This document shows, in pieces, positions 1 to 13,200 of a DNA stretch of 64,000 nucleotides. This DNA is from Cardiocondyla obscurior (lineage: Eukaryota; Arthropoda; Insecta; Hymenoptera; Formicidae): NCBI RefSeq assembly GCF_019399895.1, contig NC_091876.1, forward strand, positions 4,936,381 to 5,000,380, written 5' to 3'. The notes beneath the pieces were generated by a model. It searched no databases, had not been told where the DNA came from, and saw only the letters and a list, made by a program, of their open reading frames with translations. The translations under genes and the position numbers were made by a program. Positions within the stretch are counted from its first letter, which is position 1; every line of letters begins with the position of its first letter.

Positions 1-1552
1 TCAGCATTGTGGAGCTTGTACAATATTTAACGCCACTCGCGGAGCTTTCTTCGATTTAAACTCGACCTAGACCGAATTAAATAACATAAATAAATTAAAA
101 AAAAAGAAAAGAATTATTTTTTAATAAAAAAAATTGACCGACATATTTTTCCCTTTCGAAAATAGTTACATTTTTTTAAATTGCGTTTTAACAAATTAAA
201 TAAAATAAATAGTTCTCTGCGGAAGAAAAATGCTTTTAAATGATAAAATCAAATAATAGAGATAATGGAGATAACGAGACAATTTATATTGCGGCTACAC
301 ATCTTCGGGATGAGCAACAAACATTGTCCGCCAAATAGAACCGAAGAGCTCGCGATTACGCAAATCTGTCATAATTCACACGAACATCCTTACTCGCTAA
401 GGTTTACACAACTGCTTACCATACTGAAAGTTCCTTAATCCGCGGATTCGAACAGCACCAACTGCATTCCTCCCGTGCCGCGGAAGAAACTCGCTTTTGA
501 AACGTACAGCGTTCGGGTGGTATACAGTTACTTTCGTCTCGGTTCCGCTTTCTTTTCGCTTTCGCTTCTCTCGCTCCCACCTCTGCCTTTTCTCCCCGAA
601 ACAAACGTCGAATGGCTTCCCATTTAAAGTTATGGACGCTGAAATTCTCTCGGAACTGTCCGTGTAGGTGAGGAGAACGACCGGAGCCGTTGTTCCGCGG
701 GTAGGTCGTTCATTTGCCCGGGTCGCATGCCCTTGCACAGCTCGGCCAGAACGTAGGTGCAAGCCAGTCGTATTCGGCGTCGCGCTCGCGTTGGCCTCAT
801 GTGCGGATCCCTTTACGCTCCTCGAGTTTATGGGCGTCGTGTCCACGTTTGCTCCAAGCTTTACCATCGACACGACCCTGCCAACCGGTAACTCTATGCT
901 CGCTATCGTACGGTTGTCCGGAAGCTTACGAGCTCCTGCGCAGGTTGTATCGCGGGGAATAGAGAGAGAGAGAAACGGCCGGGGTGAGGCGCGGAATGGA
1001 GTTACGGACTCGCAATCTCTCCCGAGAATCGAGTCTCCGAGGAATGATTCGCGTCGTAATCACGGACTTCGTCTTAATGAAAATTTCGTGGCTTTTACGC
1101 GGCGGCAGAATGAACGTTTCGCGTAAAGAAGAGCGCGCTCTCCGTACATAAACCATCCGCCGAAAAGACTCCCGTAACGAACGCATTCGGCTTTTATTGA
1201 AATGAAAATCGACTCGATAGCAGACCGGTGGTAATTACTTCACGCTCGCATTTTTATTATTAAGTACCGTTCGGTAAATTAATTACGGTTGATTAAATAT
1301 TATTTTATTTGACTGTTGAACGATTAACAAGAGCAAGATTACGAAGTAGGTACAAAGATTAAATTCGAACGGGGAGGAATATTTGCTTCGAGAAAAACGT
1401 GATGACCATAGAATTGTAAAATGTAATTTATTTCCGGTCGCCCAGAGAGAAAAAAAATTTTTAATTTAAAGTTGCTCTTAAGATCTTTTGAATATTGCAT
1501 CGGGAGTTTCACGCGGAGCAATTGTTTTACCAAAAGCTCATAGTTTTTATGA

Positions 1553-1577
1553 CCAATGTAATGTTAAATTACATTGG
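1553..1577. repeat. Perfect inverted repeat (10-bp stem, 5-nt loop)
   Basis: CCAATGTAAT at 1553-1562 is exactly complementary to ATTACATTGG at 1568-1577. It lies in gene-free DNA. It may be the remnant of a small inverted-repeat element; no flanking target duplication was identified. Confidence 0.6.
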
Positions 1578-2258
1578 CCATCGGAAACGCGAATGGAAAT
1601 AATGAGTTGAATTACGTCCCGTAATTAAGTGTCGATGATTACGACGATGTATCAATCAACAGGTGAATCCAACCGTTTCAGCCCGTTATGATTACAGTGT
1701 TCTAACGTGCAAACAATTACGCGAATTACGATCAACTTATCGCGTTGTTGTTGATGGCATCGTCAATCGAGACGCCAATGCAATTATGTAGCGCGTTCAA
1801 ACACTTGGTGTGTGTTTTTCAAAATTTATCGACGCGATAGCTCAACGTCACGAAAATTTCATAGAGCTGAGAGACAGAGAGAGAGAGAGAAATAGAAAGC
1901 GGCCGCGTTTGCGATGTGCTTGCGGATATCCAAAATCGATTTCGGAAGCCGGCCGAAACGTTAAGCGGCGTTTCGAGTGCGAGGCCGCACACGCCACACA
2001 ACGCGCATTGATCGAGAAAACCGCAACGGAACGAAAAGCGCTTCAGCAGTGGACTGGCGCGGCTATCCCGCAGGGGGGAAATATATTTTTGCAGCGGCTT
2101 AATCTGAAAATAATTCGACTTTATGGCGACATTTAGCCGCGTGGCGGCGGCGGCCTCGAGGGAGAGAGCGCGAGCGCAGCTCGCAGCTTCCGTCCCGTTC
2201 CACGTACGCGGTTAATTGTTAGACACGTGTGTGCAGGTCCAATTAAACCATTATGCGA

Positions 2259-2279
2259 GGGGAGGGGGAAGGGGGAGGG
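2259..2279 (+). other. Potential G-quadruplex motif
   Basis: Four guanine runs (4, 5, 5 and 3 G) are separated by one- or two-base adenine spacers. This fits the classical G-quadruplex pattern on the plus strand. No gene is close enough to assign a role. Confidence 0.5.
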
Positions 2280-5200
2280 CGCGAAGCAGGGAGAGTAACA
2301 GAAATATAAAATCTCGGCGGAGTGCAATAATTCACTGGCGTTTCCGCGTCGAGTTTCGCTCACCTCGGCGTTTTAACTGGTTTTTATAGTTTCTCGCGTT
2401 TCCCTCGTTACAGCCGTCGGGGTTTTGCATTCGTCGCAACTGCCTTACCGGTTGTAACACGGTCGTTAAACACCAGCGCGACCCCGAGGCTCTCGCGCAA
2501 AAGGGGACGGGAGAAAAAAAAGAGCGGGATAAAAGGAATATGCCGCGCGACCCTACCGCTGCGTGACTCGCCTCGCGAAATTTGAGTCGCGGGGGCATCC
2601 CCCCCGCACGGTCGGGGGGATATACCGCTCAACCGCTGTTATTTTCAGAACTCGCGGACGAAAATGGAAAGCCGATGTACCGCTAACGAGAATTCGTGCG
2701 GCGCAAATCTCACCGGTACAAAATCTCACACCGCCGTAAGAGCATCCGCGGAAAATTTTTCTATCGCGATTTTATTTTTCACCCGCGCGCGTTTTTTGGG
2801 CCGGGACGAGATACGCGCCGTGGCAACGCGGTGACGAAGAAAACGCGAGAATCACGAGCACGTGAAAACACGTTGTCGATGAGGGTGAAGCGACCGGGGA
2901 GGGTAGGGGTCGGCGCGGCAGTCGGCCGGGAATAAGTTATGAACTCTATGCATTTTAAATGACTAAATCTCTGGGCCGAACGTACTCTTTGCTGGATTTT
3001 TCCAGGCGAGAAATGCATTATTGGCCCGGCAATCTCCCTAGACGCCCGCGTTGGCGTGGCATCGCCAGGCACATTGTACGTGCGGCGTTATCGCACGTTA
3101 CACCCGCTTGTTCTCGTGTTTCTAGAGGACGCAACGTGTCACCCATCCCCCCATTGTCTCTTCTTATTTTCCCCCCTGCGCGTTCCTCCCCTAGGCGCTC
3201 GCGCACCATCCGAGTCGTTGCGCTTACGCTGCATCCCCCTGAAAGGGATGCCCCGGAGGCTTGGTCGCACGTGCGTAAAGTCACCACGCGCCTGTTGTTC
3301 CTGCAGACGACGACGTCGCTGTCAGATAGTAAAAATAAAAGAAAACGATCTCGTAAGCAAGATTTGTTTGCAAGAGAGCGCCAGTAAGAAAATCTTATAA
3401 AGAAAGGCCGAATGCAGCAAAATTAATCGGAAAGCAATATTCAGCGTTACTTTCGCGAGCAGAAAGCAATGGAACTGATCAACGGATTCGAGTTAAGTTT
3501 TACGAAAGCGCGGAGTACACTTTCCTTGAATTTTTTATCATTTTCGACACTTTAATTAACATCGTACACGCGATCGTCGTAGATAGCAGAGAGAAATAAC
3601 AATCTCGAGGATAAGTCACGGGCCGCTCCAATATTTACGCGGCCGCACGACACGCTATTATGTAAACGGATGAAATTTTATCGTCGCTCGCGCGTATGCA
3701 AATCGCGAAGGAAAATAAAATTTGCATTGCGCCCTTTTTCCACGCCGCCCTTTTAGAACTTCGGAATCCAATCCGACGGCGCGCACTCTCAAATTCAATA
3801 TGGTGCGGCGGTGCGCATATGGCAGTGTGTATCTCGGCGGGATCATAAATATAATAGGTCCAGAGGGACGCGATGGATGATGCATCGAATATAAAATTAA
3901 ACATTTAAGGCAGACAATGATTTTCTATACATTTTTCCTAAGGAAAAATTAATTTTTTGTTGAACGAAGGCATTTAGTAATTTTTTTCTTTCTCCTTTTC
4001 TTTCTTTTTCCGAACATTCTTTCACCGTGAAATGCGTTGTAGCGATTATTACAATTGAAATCTGCGCGGATCCGCCTTATATTACTTGTTTCTATGTAAA
4101 TTTATTAAAAAGACCCCGCGCATAATCGCGCCGCCAGACATTTCGCGGTAAATTAGATTACTATCCACTCATCAATTCCCTCTCTTTTCTACTCGGTCGC
4201 GTTATCTGAAGAAGAATTAATAAAGGCCGGACCTGCGGAAAGGCACGAAGGGACGGCGCGCCGAGCACCACTTTCAATTCCGCATTTGCATAAAATAATC
4301 CATGGCGGCTGGACGCGATGAGAAATTACATCGTACCGTGGACGATCTCGAGTACCCAGCCGGGGCGTCGGAGTATTTATTATAGAAAATCGATTTCAAA
4401 CGAAGGAACGAGCGCGATCGCGGGATTCAGATAAGAAATCAAAACCAGCTCCTTATTTTGCGCGCCATTATTGCCGCGAAATCGACTGATAAAATTCCAA
4501 TTATTAAAAAAAAAGAAGAAAAAAAGAAAAATTGAAAAGACAAGGTGAGAGAAAGAGTAGGGTGTGGTCACATTGCTGGTCTAAAGCTTTAACGCGACGC
4601 ATAGCATACGTGCTATTCGAAAGTGCTATTTCGCCTGGTTCTCTGTGTCCACGCGAACTTTTAACAAAAAAAAAAAAGAGAAAGAAAAAAAAAAAAAAAA
4701 ATACGCACTAAAAGCGCGTCCGCGTCGACGATCGACGAAGCGCGAAACTATATCAGGCAGCGGATTTTTATCATCGTACGCGAACGCGTCGAGGGAGACT
4801 CGCCTTTTAAACGCACACAGAGCCAGGCATTGCTCATTGTACTCATTGGTAAAAAGGTTGGCGAGGCGTGCAACATTTATTAACTTCTCCCTTTCTAACG
4901 ACGCGGAAGCCGATATATACCACGCATCCGGAATGCACATTACCTTCCCGAGGCCCTAGCTTCGTCTCCATTAAATCCACCGCGACCGGAGGGCCAATTT
5001 TTTTTTTTCACTTTTTTTTTCGTTTTTTTTTTTCATCGACAGTCGTATATCTTAAATCAGTTTTTACGAGCCGCGTCCTCGGCGCAAGGGAGCATCGCGA
5101 ATGACACGCGGGCGAGGGTGTTGGATGCAAACTTTTTGCAGTATTGATGCGTCCTCGTTGCACATCGTGCAAGGGTCGAGGTCTCTCGGAGGTCACGTCA

Positions 5201-7328
5201 TTTCGTGTTATTAAATTTATATAGACGACGCGGACCTCTCTGATCCCGGCGACGTAGATTTGTCAGGAGGACGGTGACCCCCGCAGGCCTTGTGGGAATT
5301 CAATATTGCACTTTCCCGTGTCTCTGTCCCCCTTCCTCCTTTCGGAGCGCCGTTCTTCTACTCTCTTGGGGAAGCGCAGCCGGCAAATGTTTGTGAAACT
5401 AATGCAACCGTTCTGAGATTTGATGACACAAAGAGCGAGAGGACGAGAGACAGGCCAAGACAGGGCGAGTGGGTATGGGGCTGCGAGAGGCAGTTAATCT
5501 TTTGCTTAAGAATAATGATATATTCTCGATTGGCAACGAAGTAATAAAGAATGTAAAAATGTTAAAACTACCGCTTGGGAAGCATAATAATAAAACAAAA
5601 TTAAATAGTTTAATGAAACGTAATTACATCGGCAAATAGATATTTTATTTGTTTTTAAAAATATAGTCGAGTAATGTTGTAAAGATATATATTTCAATAA
5701 GAAACTACGAAATTTCGAAAATAAAAATCTTTAAAAACCAGCACATTTCCTTTTGAGGAAGGGGAAGTCCGCTCGATTCAGGCAAAAAGTTTTCCCAAGT
5801 AATTACAAAGTTCCACGACAAGAAGAATTTAACGATCAGCTCGCAATGAGAGCGCATAGAAATTAAATAAGTATTTATATATATATAATACGAATTTTAA
5901 CTTTCCGAGAACTTCATTTCAGAAAGCGATGTTCCACTTGTTCTTATTCGTAAAGAAGGGAAAGAAGCCTGACCTATAAGACATAATGCGCCATAACGAA
6001 CGCCGTGCGTATAATTGTCATTTTTCTCTGTTGAAATTATTTAAATGTCGGAATCTTTTTCATTAATATTTTTTACAATATTACTTAATTAAAAATGTAG
6101 TTTGTTATTAATAACAATGACGAAACAAGCTATTTGAAATGACACAGTTTACAAGTAAACAAACAGTTCATTTCTATAAAGCTCATTTTACGCTACCGGA
6201 ATATATAAGCTCAGCTTACTCTTAATTAATTAATTATTATCAGATTATTAGTGCATATCCATTATTCAGATTTCAGATTATAGAGTACACATGCCGTGTT
6301 CGGCTTCATGTTTATGCAAAGTATACAATAATGTTTGAATAGAAGCGACCAATATTCTAATCAGACAATAGCCTTAATTAATACTGCTTTATAATAATTA
6401 TTGAATATTAAAAAAGAAAAAAAATAAGCAAAGAATACGTATAGCGTTGATATAAAAATTAAATATTGTACTTTCTTATTACAATATAAGTCAATTGTAA
6501 AGAGAAAAGCTGAGGATAGTTAACTTATCATATTTTAATAACGTAATTAAATAGTATAACGCCATACATTGTATAATGCGTTTCGTGGCGCTGTAATATC
6601 TTTACGGTTTATAATTCTCTCCGCTTCTCTCGTCATCGTTCCTTCGTTCTTTCTGCTTTTTACCGCGAGAAAACTACAGAAACTATCGACTGCTTAAGAA
6701 TTCGATCAAAGACGCGACGTTTAAAGGACGTGGAAAAAGTAGACACGATTAACGAGGGAATCTGATCAGGGGATTAAAGCCGTTTCTCCTTCACGAGGTA
6801 ACCGGTGACTGCTACTTTTTTTTTTTATTTCCTTTTTTTTTCTTTTCTTTTTAAATCGCTTGCGTGATATTCCGCGCGTGTACGCGAGTCGTATGTTTAC
6901 CTCGCGGTAATGGGTGCCGCTGCGTGACACGATTTCTTAATTCTACCGGTTTCAACCCCTCGGACCGGATGCGGAAGGGTGGAAAGACTGCCACGAGGAC
7001 GGAACGCCGCGCTCCGCGGAATCCGACGGGAAAAACGAGAAGGCGCGCTAGGCGAGGGCACAGGGCGGCAGAAGGGAAGACTCACGGTGAAACGTTAAGT
7101 AGTCGAGGAAGAGAAATAGGGATAGGAAAAAAATAAGACGCGGGAGGGTAGGCGAGGGCGCGAGAGGCATGCCAAACAGGTGCCCAAAAGGGTATCGCCC
7201 TTTTCTATTTTTCTTCGGCCTCCTTTTATCTTGCCTTTTAATGACGAAGCTGACTCCCGACCGCGGTTCACGGTCTCGACGCAACTGCGGTTACATACGT
7301 GATACGTGCTATTTTTCTCTCATATTTC

Positions 7329-7355
7329 TTTTTTTTTTTTTTTTTTTTTTTTTTT
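7329..7355 (+). repeat. T homopolymer run (27 T)
   Basis: An uninterrupted thymine run in gene-free DNA. It could be the tail of an old minus-strand retroposed sequence, but nothing upstream resembles one. Confidence 0.7.
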
Positions 7356-7839
7356 CATGACGGCGAAATGAAACCATTGCGATGGATGAGATGCTTCACG
7401 TCCGCGCGCACACGTTGTAAAAGATTCATCAGTGCGCACGGACTCGTTGCCCGTTGGAAAAAAAAAGAAATTCCTATTTAAAAAATGTGTAACATGTGCC
7501 GCGGAAAAATTTTGACATTAACGATTTCATAATCCGAAAATACTGGAATATTTATAACTCTTTATTGTTGTGCAAAACCTGTTGCGCGCGTACATTATTT
7601 TTCGCGGAATCTGTGACAGATTGTCACTTGCAAAATGCTCGTTATTTTAAAAAGGGGTTTTTTTTTTAATACGAGACTTAATGTGTCAGCTATCAAATCG
7701 GCGATTTTGAGGTCCGGTTTAATTTTAATATTTAATTAATATTAAAATTCGAAGCAAAGACGATCTTCGCGAGTTTCCCTTACCTCACCGGCAACCACCA
7801 GCGATCGCAATCGTCGGTAGCGACGGTACAGGGGTCCCT

Positions 7840-7890
7840 TAAAAAACAGCGCGCGCGTAGAGCGCGCATAGTTTCTTCTAAATCTAAAGA
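7840..7890 (+). repeat. Dispersed repeat, copy 1
   Basis: The core AGCGCGCATAGTTTCTTCTA (7861-7880), preceded by an A run and a CG-rich block and followed by an A-rich stretch, recurs with small differences at about 24001-24050 and 46332-46392. Shared order (A run, GCGC block, ATAGTTTC, TCTA, A-rich tail) across distant non-coding sites suggests a short interspersed element or MITE remnant. Confidence 0.45.
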
Positions 7891-8125
7891 AAAAAAGAAG
7901 TATTCGGCGTACATACGGATAATGTCCCCGGTTGTAATAGACGTAATAATACGTCATAATGTGTAATTTTAGTTCGTCGAACTTTTATAATATGGGAAAC
8001 TATGCACCGCGTTCGATGCGACTCGTATGTTGGTTCAATTACAGCGTTGCATCTCTAGATAGGTATCGATGCATAAATTGCTCGGTATATCTTCGACTTT
8101 TTGCTCACTTACGGCGCTATCTCAA

Positions 8126-8148
8126 GCGGTACGTATTTCACGTACCGC
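8126..8148. repeat. Perfect hairpin (9-bp stem, 5-nt loop)
   Basis: GCGGTACGT at 8126-8134 pairs exactly with ACGTACCGC at 8140-8148. The stem is GC-rich and stable but too short for a microRNA precursor on its own. Confidence 0.6.
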
Positions 8149-11100
8149 GACTCAATTACGAGCAACCAAAATCGAAGCGAATCTTTATCTCCTGCATCAC
8201 GCAAGGGCAAATAATTGTATTTTAATGAGTTTCCCCGTCGGCGAAACGACAAGTACTAATTATCCGGCAATCTGTCAGCGAGATACAATTAAACCGACAT
8301 TATAAAGTCTCAACGACGACAGACGGAGTTGAAATTTCCGGACTGCCTTTACTTCGGCCCTCGCGGGAGGCCAGTCTTGAGGGAGGATCCTTTAAATTCG
8401 CATAAACGCGAGAAACTATCCCCCGCTGAATACCTGTGTACAACATCGCGACGGGACTTCGCTCTTCTTCCGCCCGCTTCGCTGCAGCTCTCGCGATTTC
8501 TTCCCCGAGCGTACCCTCTCTCGCTACTTTCCCTCCCCCTTTACGTTCCCCCGGCACAATTCACTCGAGCTCAAAGTTAAATACTCGGCGCGAAACTTCC
8601 GCTTTTCGCCCGGCGCCTTCTTAATCATTGACACTAACTCACGCCCGCTCGGAATGTATAAATAACTAATTAGACGGCTGACGTGGGCCGAGAGAGCGCG
8701 AGGCGCGAATGCATAATTTAAACGTCCATTAACGCGCACACCATAGTTCCGCTGTTAATACACGCGGGAAGGCCGCACGCCTTAATTCGTCCCGTGGGAA
8801 TTCGACAGAGTTTCGAATCTTACCCGGGCTCGATTCCGCCCGTAAACGCGCGACATCCCTTCTCGCAAGCGCGAGGTGTCGTTCTTGATACGTAGGGCTT
8901 AGCGTTACAACGCTCAGAATTATCGTTACATCTAGTATTCTTCGAAAATAAAGAGTAAAATAATTTTAATTCTTAGGCTTAACAATTTTTTAAGCATACA
9001 TATCGTGCGTTATTTAATTTTATACTCTTCTCTAAAGTATTTTTTTTTTTTTAACACTCCGTGTAATTGCGAAAATCGAATGGAAATGATCTTAAAGACG
9101 AGATAGCACCGTGCAGCTGACGAAACATTTTTCGCGGGCGTAACAGCATGTTCCAGCGCGAAAAACATCCAATACCGTGATTGCCGGCGAACATCGCGGG
9201 TAAATGTAACATACGTGTAGGCAGATACACGGTCCATCGCCGTCGATATCTGCGATAGGCGAAAGCGGGGAACCCTGCGGAGAGAGAAGGGTGGCGAGAG
9301 GCGACCGCCGGCCCTCTGTCTCGCTCCGACTTCGTGGCACCGGGAGTTGACAGATTGGAAACAGTCCGAGACTTTTATGGCAGCTGTTTCCCGCGCGACC
9401 ATAAATCCTTTATCTCGATTGTTTATCGTACGACGAGAGAGAGAATTTCTCATTTGCGTTAAAATTGTTCCCCGGGATCGTACACACGCTCGCTCGTCGT
9501 CTCTGCCGAGAGAACGTTCCCCTGCCGTCTCCCGTCTTCTTTTTTTTTTTCCCCTCATCTGTGGAGGAGTCTCGCGCGTAGCCACCCTTCGGTTATAAGT
9601 TGTCCGCTTCGTCATCTTTGCGTCGGCGAGAACGCGGGTGCGTCCGGCTGGCTGCGACCGCAACCTGAATGTCCGTACTTATATTGGAGAAATGTTCAAT
9701 TTTATGGATCATTTCGCCAAGCTTTATGCCGGCCATGCCGGGATTGCTCGGATTCGACGAAAAAATTCCGACCTGACGACGCCGAGGAATCCCGGCGCGC
9801 GCCAACCCCCCTTTCGTCCCGTCCGCAGCCGTACGCTTTGCGAAACGAGAACGAGAAACGTGGCATTCGACGAAATTAAGAAACAGCTAGTCTCGCGCTA
9901 TTATCTCTTCGCCCGGAGCTCCTCCGCTCCTTCGTTTTCATCCACCGGGTTCACCGGCTCCGACGATGGAATTTAGTAGAAACGAGAATGACGAGCTTCG
10001 AAGTCTCGGGATAATGGCGCGTTCCATAACGGCGGGAATGCTTAAGGCGGACGGCGGTGGTTTGAGGGGAGGGCGAAATTTCGCGCTCGGTGAATAAAAT
10101 TAGTCGTCGACGCGATTAAGAGCGGAATGGAGTTTTTTTTTCGCGCGAGCATTCGCCGACGGTAACGTTCTTAAGCGATTTATTAACGGGACGACACGCT
10201 CGTCGATGCTCGTCCGCGCCCCCCGGTATCCTCCCCCTTCCTCATCGTTTCGAGCGGGGCATAATAAATTCGCCGCGATGTAAAAATATGTATGCACGGT
10301 AGATGCGCTCGGCGCCGTTGTAAATCGGTCGTGCACAATACGCTCACGTCGCAATAAAAATACATGCGCGCACGCGGCCGCGAAAAACCCTGCAGTCACG
10401 TCGCGATGGATTTTCAGTTTTACGTTTTGCGGAGGGAAAAGCGCCGCGCGCGCACGTCGGTGGAATAACATTTGGCCTTTTGCAGCCGTCGATTTTCATC
10501 AAGTGATCCAACTTTGTTGCGCGGTTCGCGCGTGTTTACGCTCATCCCCGGTTACCACCTGGTGCACGCGCGCCGGCACGGCACGGCACGGCGGCCGTCG
10601 TGTATTATCCAAATTGCATTATCGCTCTCTGTTTGCGCGGTTATAACGTCAGCCGATGTATTTGTCACGGAGCGCCTCGGCTCGTACACGGTCGGTCAAA
10701 TGGCTTAATTGCTTTGTCCACGCAATTACGAAATTGCTTACAATTTACAATCAGCCGGCCGCGCGCGCACGCGTCCCGCTTCTCGCCGATCAATTTTACG
10801 AACGTTTTGCGGGGTGGGCCCGTCCTTTTTCGAGGCCGTTTGCCTCTGTGCATAAATCAGCGCCGTCGCTCGTGCGATAAACGCATATTGATATAAACCC
10901 TTCTGGCAGCGGCGCGCGCTCTCGCAATTAGCTCTGATTGTTACCCTTTTGCCGATTATTTTCGCTGGAGAAATATTGAAAACCGACGGGATATTTATTT
11001 CACGTTCTCTCAGATCGCGAGCCACCGATTTACCTGTCCATCTTCGTTATTCGCTCGCGTAGCGACACGTCAGGCTCAGTCGATCGTCACGGTCATTCTT

Positions 11101-11879
11101 GCGAGCCTTTTTATTTTTATAAATCCCCCAGCACACGCCGCGCTCGAGTCCCGCGTCGCTCGTATTTCACAAATATTGGATCGCACACGGGGCGTAAAGT
11201 ATTCCCAAAATTCCCAGCGCTTAAACGGCCGCGCGCGGGCATTTTGCAAAATTTATTTTCGCGAGAAATCGACGAGCTGCGACGGCGGCGACGGCGGCTG
11301 CGGTAACAACGGGGACGGCTCTCTGCCCATGTCGCGCGGCACGAGCGGACGATTCGCGCGATTGGCGACGATACGGCAGCGATGAGCCGCGAGTAATCGA
11401 TTTTTCGCATCCGACGGTGCAATAGCAGCCGCGCCGTATAATCGCGAACGGCAGAATAATTTAATAATGCGCGGATCGCGCGGCCGTGCCAAATTTAACC
11501 GCGCTTATTCACGCTTAGTCGGCTACCGATATACGCTAAACGCGGGCAGACATTAATAGAATTGGAACGGATGATCCTCGCGCGATTGCCCGGCCGGGGG
11601 TGCATCTTTTATTTCGCCGCTCTTTCTTCTTGCCGCTCAAACGGAACCCTTTAAACACCTCGACGGGCCGCCCCGTTGATTTGATACAAAAATAGCACCT
11701 CTTTCAGTATTGACTCTCTCACTTCTAAAGCTCTTTTTGTAAATAAAAAAAAATACAGATAAAAAAAAAAATTTGAAAATGCATTCAACAGTGTACTCTT
11801 GCCCTCGAATCGACCGGTGCGAAAACTAAAATTTGAAATTTCTCGGAGAGAATAAATGCGTACAGTGTTAAAATAAACA

Positions 11880-11898
11880 GGGGCGGGAGGGAGGGGGA
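11880..11898 (+). other. Potential G-quadruplex motif
   Basis: Guanine runs of 4, 3, 3 and 5 are separated by single bases (C, A, A). No gene lies nearby. Confidence 0.5.
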
Positions 11899-13200
11899 GA
11901 AGTCGGCGAGGGACGAGCGCATATTTTTATACGCCCGGGGAAAATACCGGGGCGCGAACAGCGGACCATTTTCTGGCCATTTTTCTGAGGTATCCGGCGT
12001 GGCGGACCGTGCTGTATTTGTTTTCCGCACGTAACGAGTTTCGTATATAGACGAGGTCGTTATTTGCACGCGCGATTCGTTACATACTAATTTTGATGTC
12101 GAACGTGTGAACTATACAAAACGACGCACGTTTTATACATTGGATTTCGTCGAAATAAAACTAAAGCTTTTGTAGTAGTCAAGTGGCTGACGAAACTGTC
12201 AAAACCTCGTTGAATTTGGATCGCCGCCGCCTGCGGAAACTGAAATATCTCCGTGTTAAAGGAAGCCGATTTTAACCTCGATCGTCTCCGCGTATTTTTA
12301 GGACGTACTTAGAATATTTCGGATATCTGCTCCCGGCAATGTCGCTAATTCGGCCCGGATTTTATGTCAATATATACTCGGACAGTTTTCCGGGAACTTC
12401 GCAATTTGATATTACTTCGTGGATGTTTCACGATGAAATTGATAGCCAATCGAGCGAATGAATCGGAGGACTCGCGCAAGGTTGGGAGGGTTTACATCCC
12501 TTAGTCAGGCAAAATGCTAATCGTACGCAGGGAGGACGAGGAGCCCTCCTTCCAAGGGGACGGGCCACCACGCGCCCGCCGATGAAATCGAACGGGAAAG
12601 ATCCCCGATTCGGGAAAGCGTCAGCTCGCCTGTCTCGCACGATTTCATCCGCGTCGAAATAGCCGCGCGGCTGCGACGTCGTCGACAAATCGAACGCTAC
12701 GGTGCTGGCATCGTGGAATTCCTAAACGCGAGGCAATAAAAACTTTTCCAATTGACTTCCCCCGGCTTAATTCACTGGAACCGAACGTAAGTACTGAGGC
12801 GGGTTGTATGGCGAGCAGAAGGTTTCCTCAACGACGACGACGACGAGGACGGTGATGGGTGGGCGGCAGTCGATGACTGAGGAAAGGAAAGAGGAAAGAT
12901 GAGGAGAAAAAGGGGGTGGGCACCGACCGCCGACGCGGAAGAGCGAGCAAGAGTTGCGTGCGAGGGCTGAGAAGCCGCGTTTTCGTTCCGCGATCCGCGA
13001 AGTTCCGATTTCAATTTAGATCGCTCTTTGGGATCCGCGCGCGACCTGATTTGGCTTCTTTCAACGTACCTGTTCCAATTCGAGGCCCGGTTTTATTAGA
13101 CCTCTTCAATAGAACACTTTGTATACAACGGCGAGACCGCGAGTCGATCGTAGGTGACGGAAATATAAAGAAATATGAATAAAAATTTTAGAAACTCGGC

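Larger units (their letters stand above)
1..6800. other. No supportable gene; intergenic or intronic DNA
   Basis: GC/CpG-rich blocks (about 400-1200, 1900-3400, 4700-5500) alternate with AT-rich DNA (5550-6600). Several open frames of 80-160 codons exist here, but they overlap on both strands, have arginine/serine/proline-rich chance composition, and lack convincing splice sites or start contexts. It holds short GA tracts, A and T runs, a G-rich motif at 2259-2279 and a hairpin at 1553-1577. It could be part of a long intron of a gene whose exons lie outside the window. Confidence 0.6.
6801..13200. other. No supportable gene; CpG-rich non-coding DNA
   Basis: This is strongly CpG-rich sequence with long T runs (6819-6850, 7329-7355), a perfect hairpin at 8126-8148, a copy of a dispersed repeat around 7840-7890, and a G-rich motif at 11880-11898. 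Open frames, including a 217-codon one on the minus strand at 9010-9663, are basic and compositionally biased and sit opposite open frames on the other strand, as expected of stop-poor GC-rich DNA. I see no coherent exon series. Confidence 0.55.

Noticed and set aside
397..1126. Overlapping 158-codon minus and 152-codon plus open frames
   Set aside because: Both strands are open at once in CpG-rich DNA; composition is Arg/Ser/Thr-rich with no motif, splice sites or start context.
9010..9663. 217-codon minus-strand open frame
   Set aside because: The longest frame in the first 20 kb, but very basic, with no recognisable domain, and an opposite-strand frame overlaps it. It begins in GC-rich and ends in AT-rich noise.
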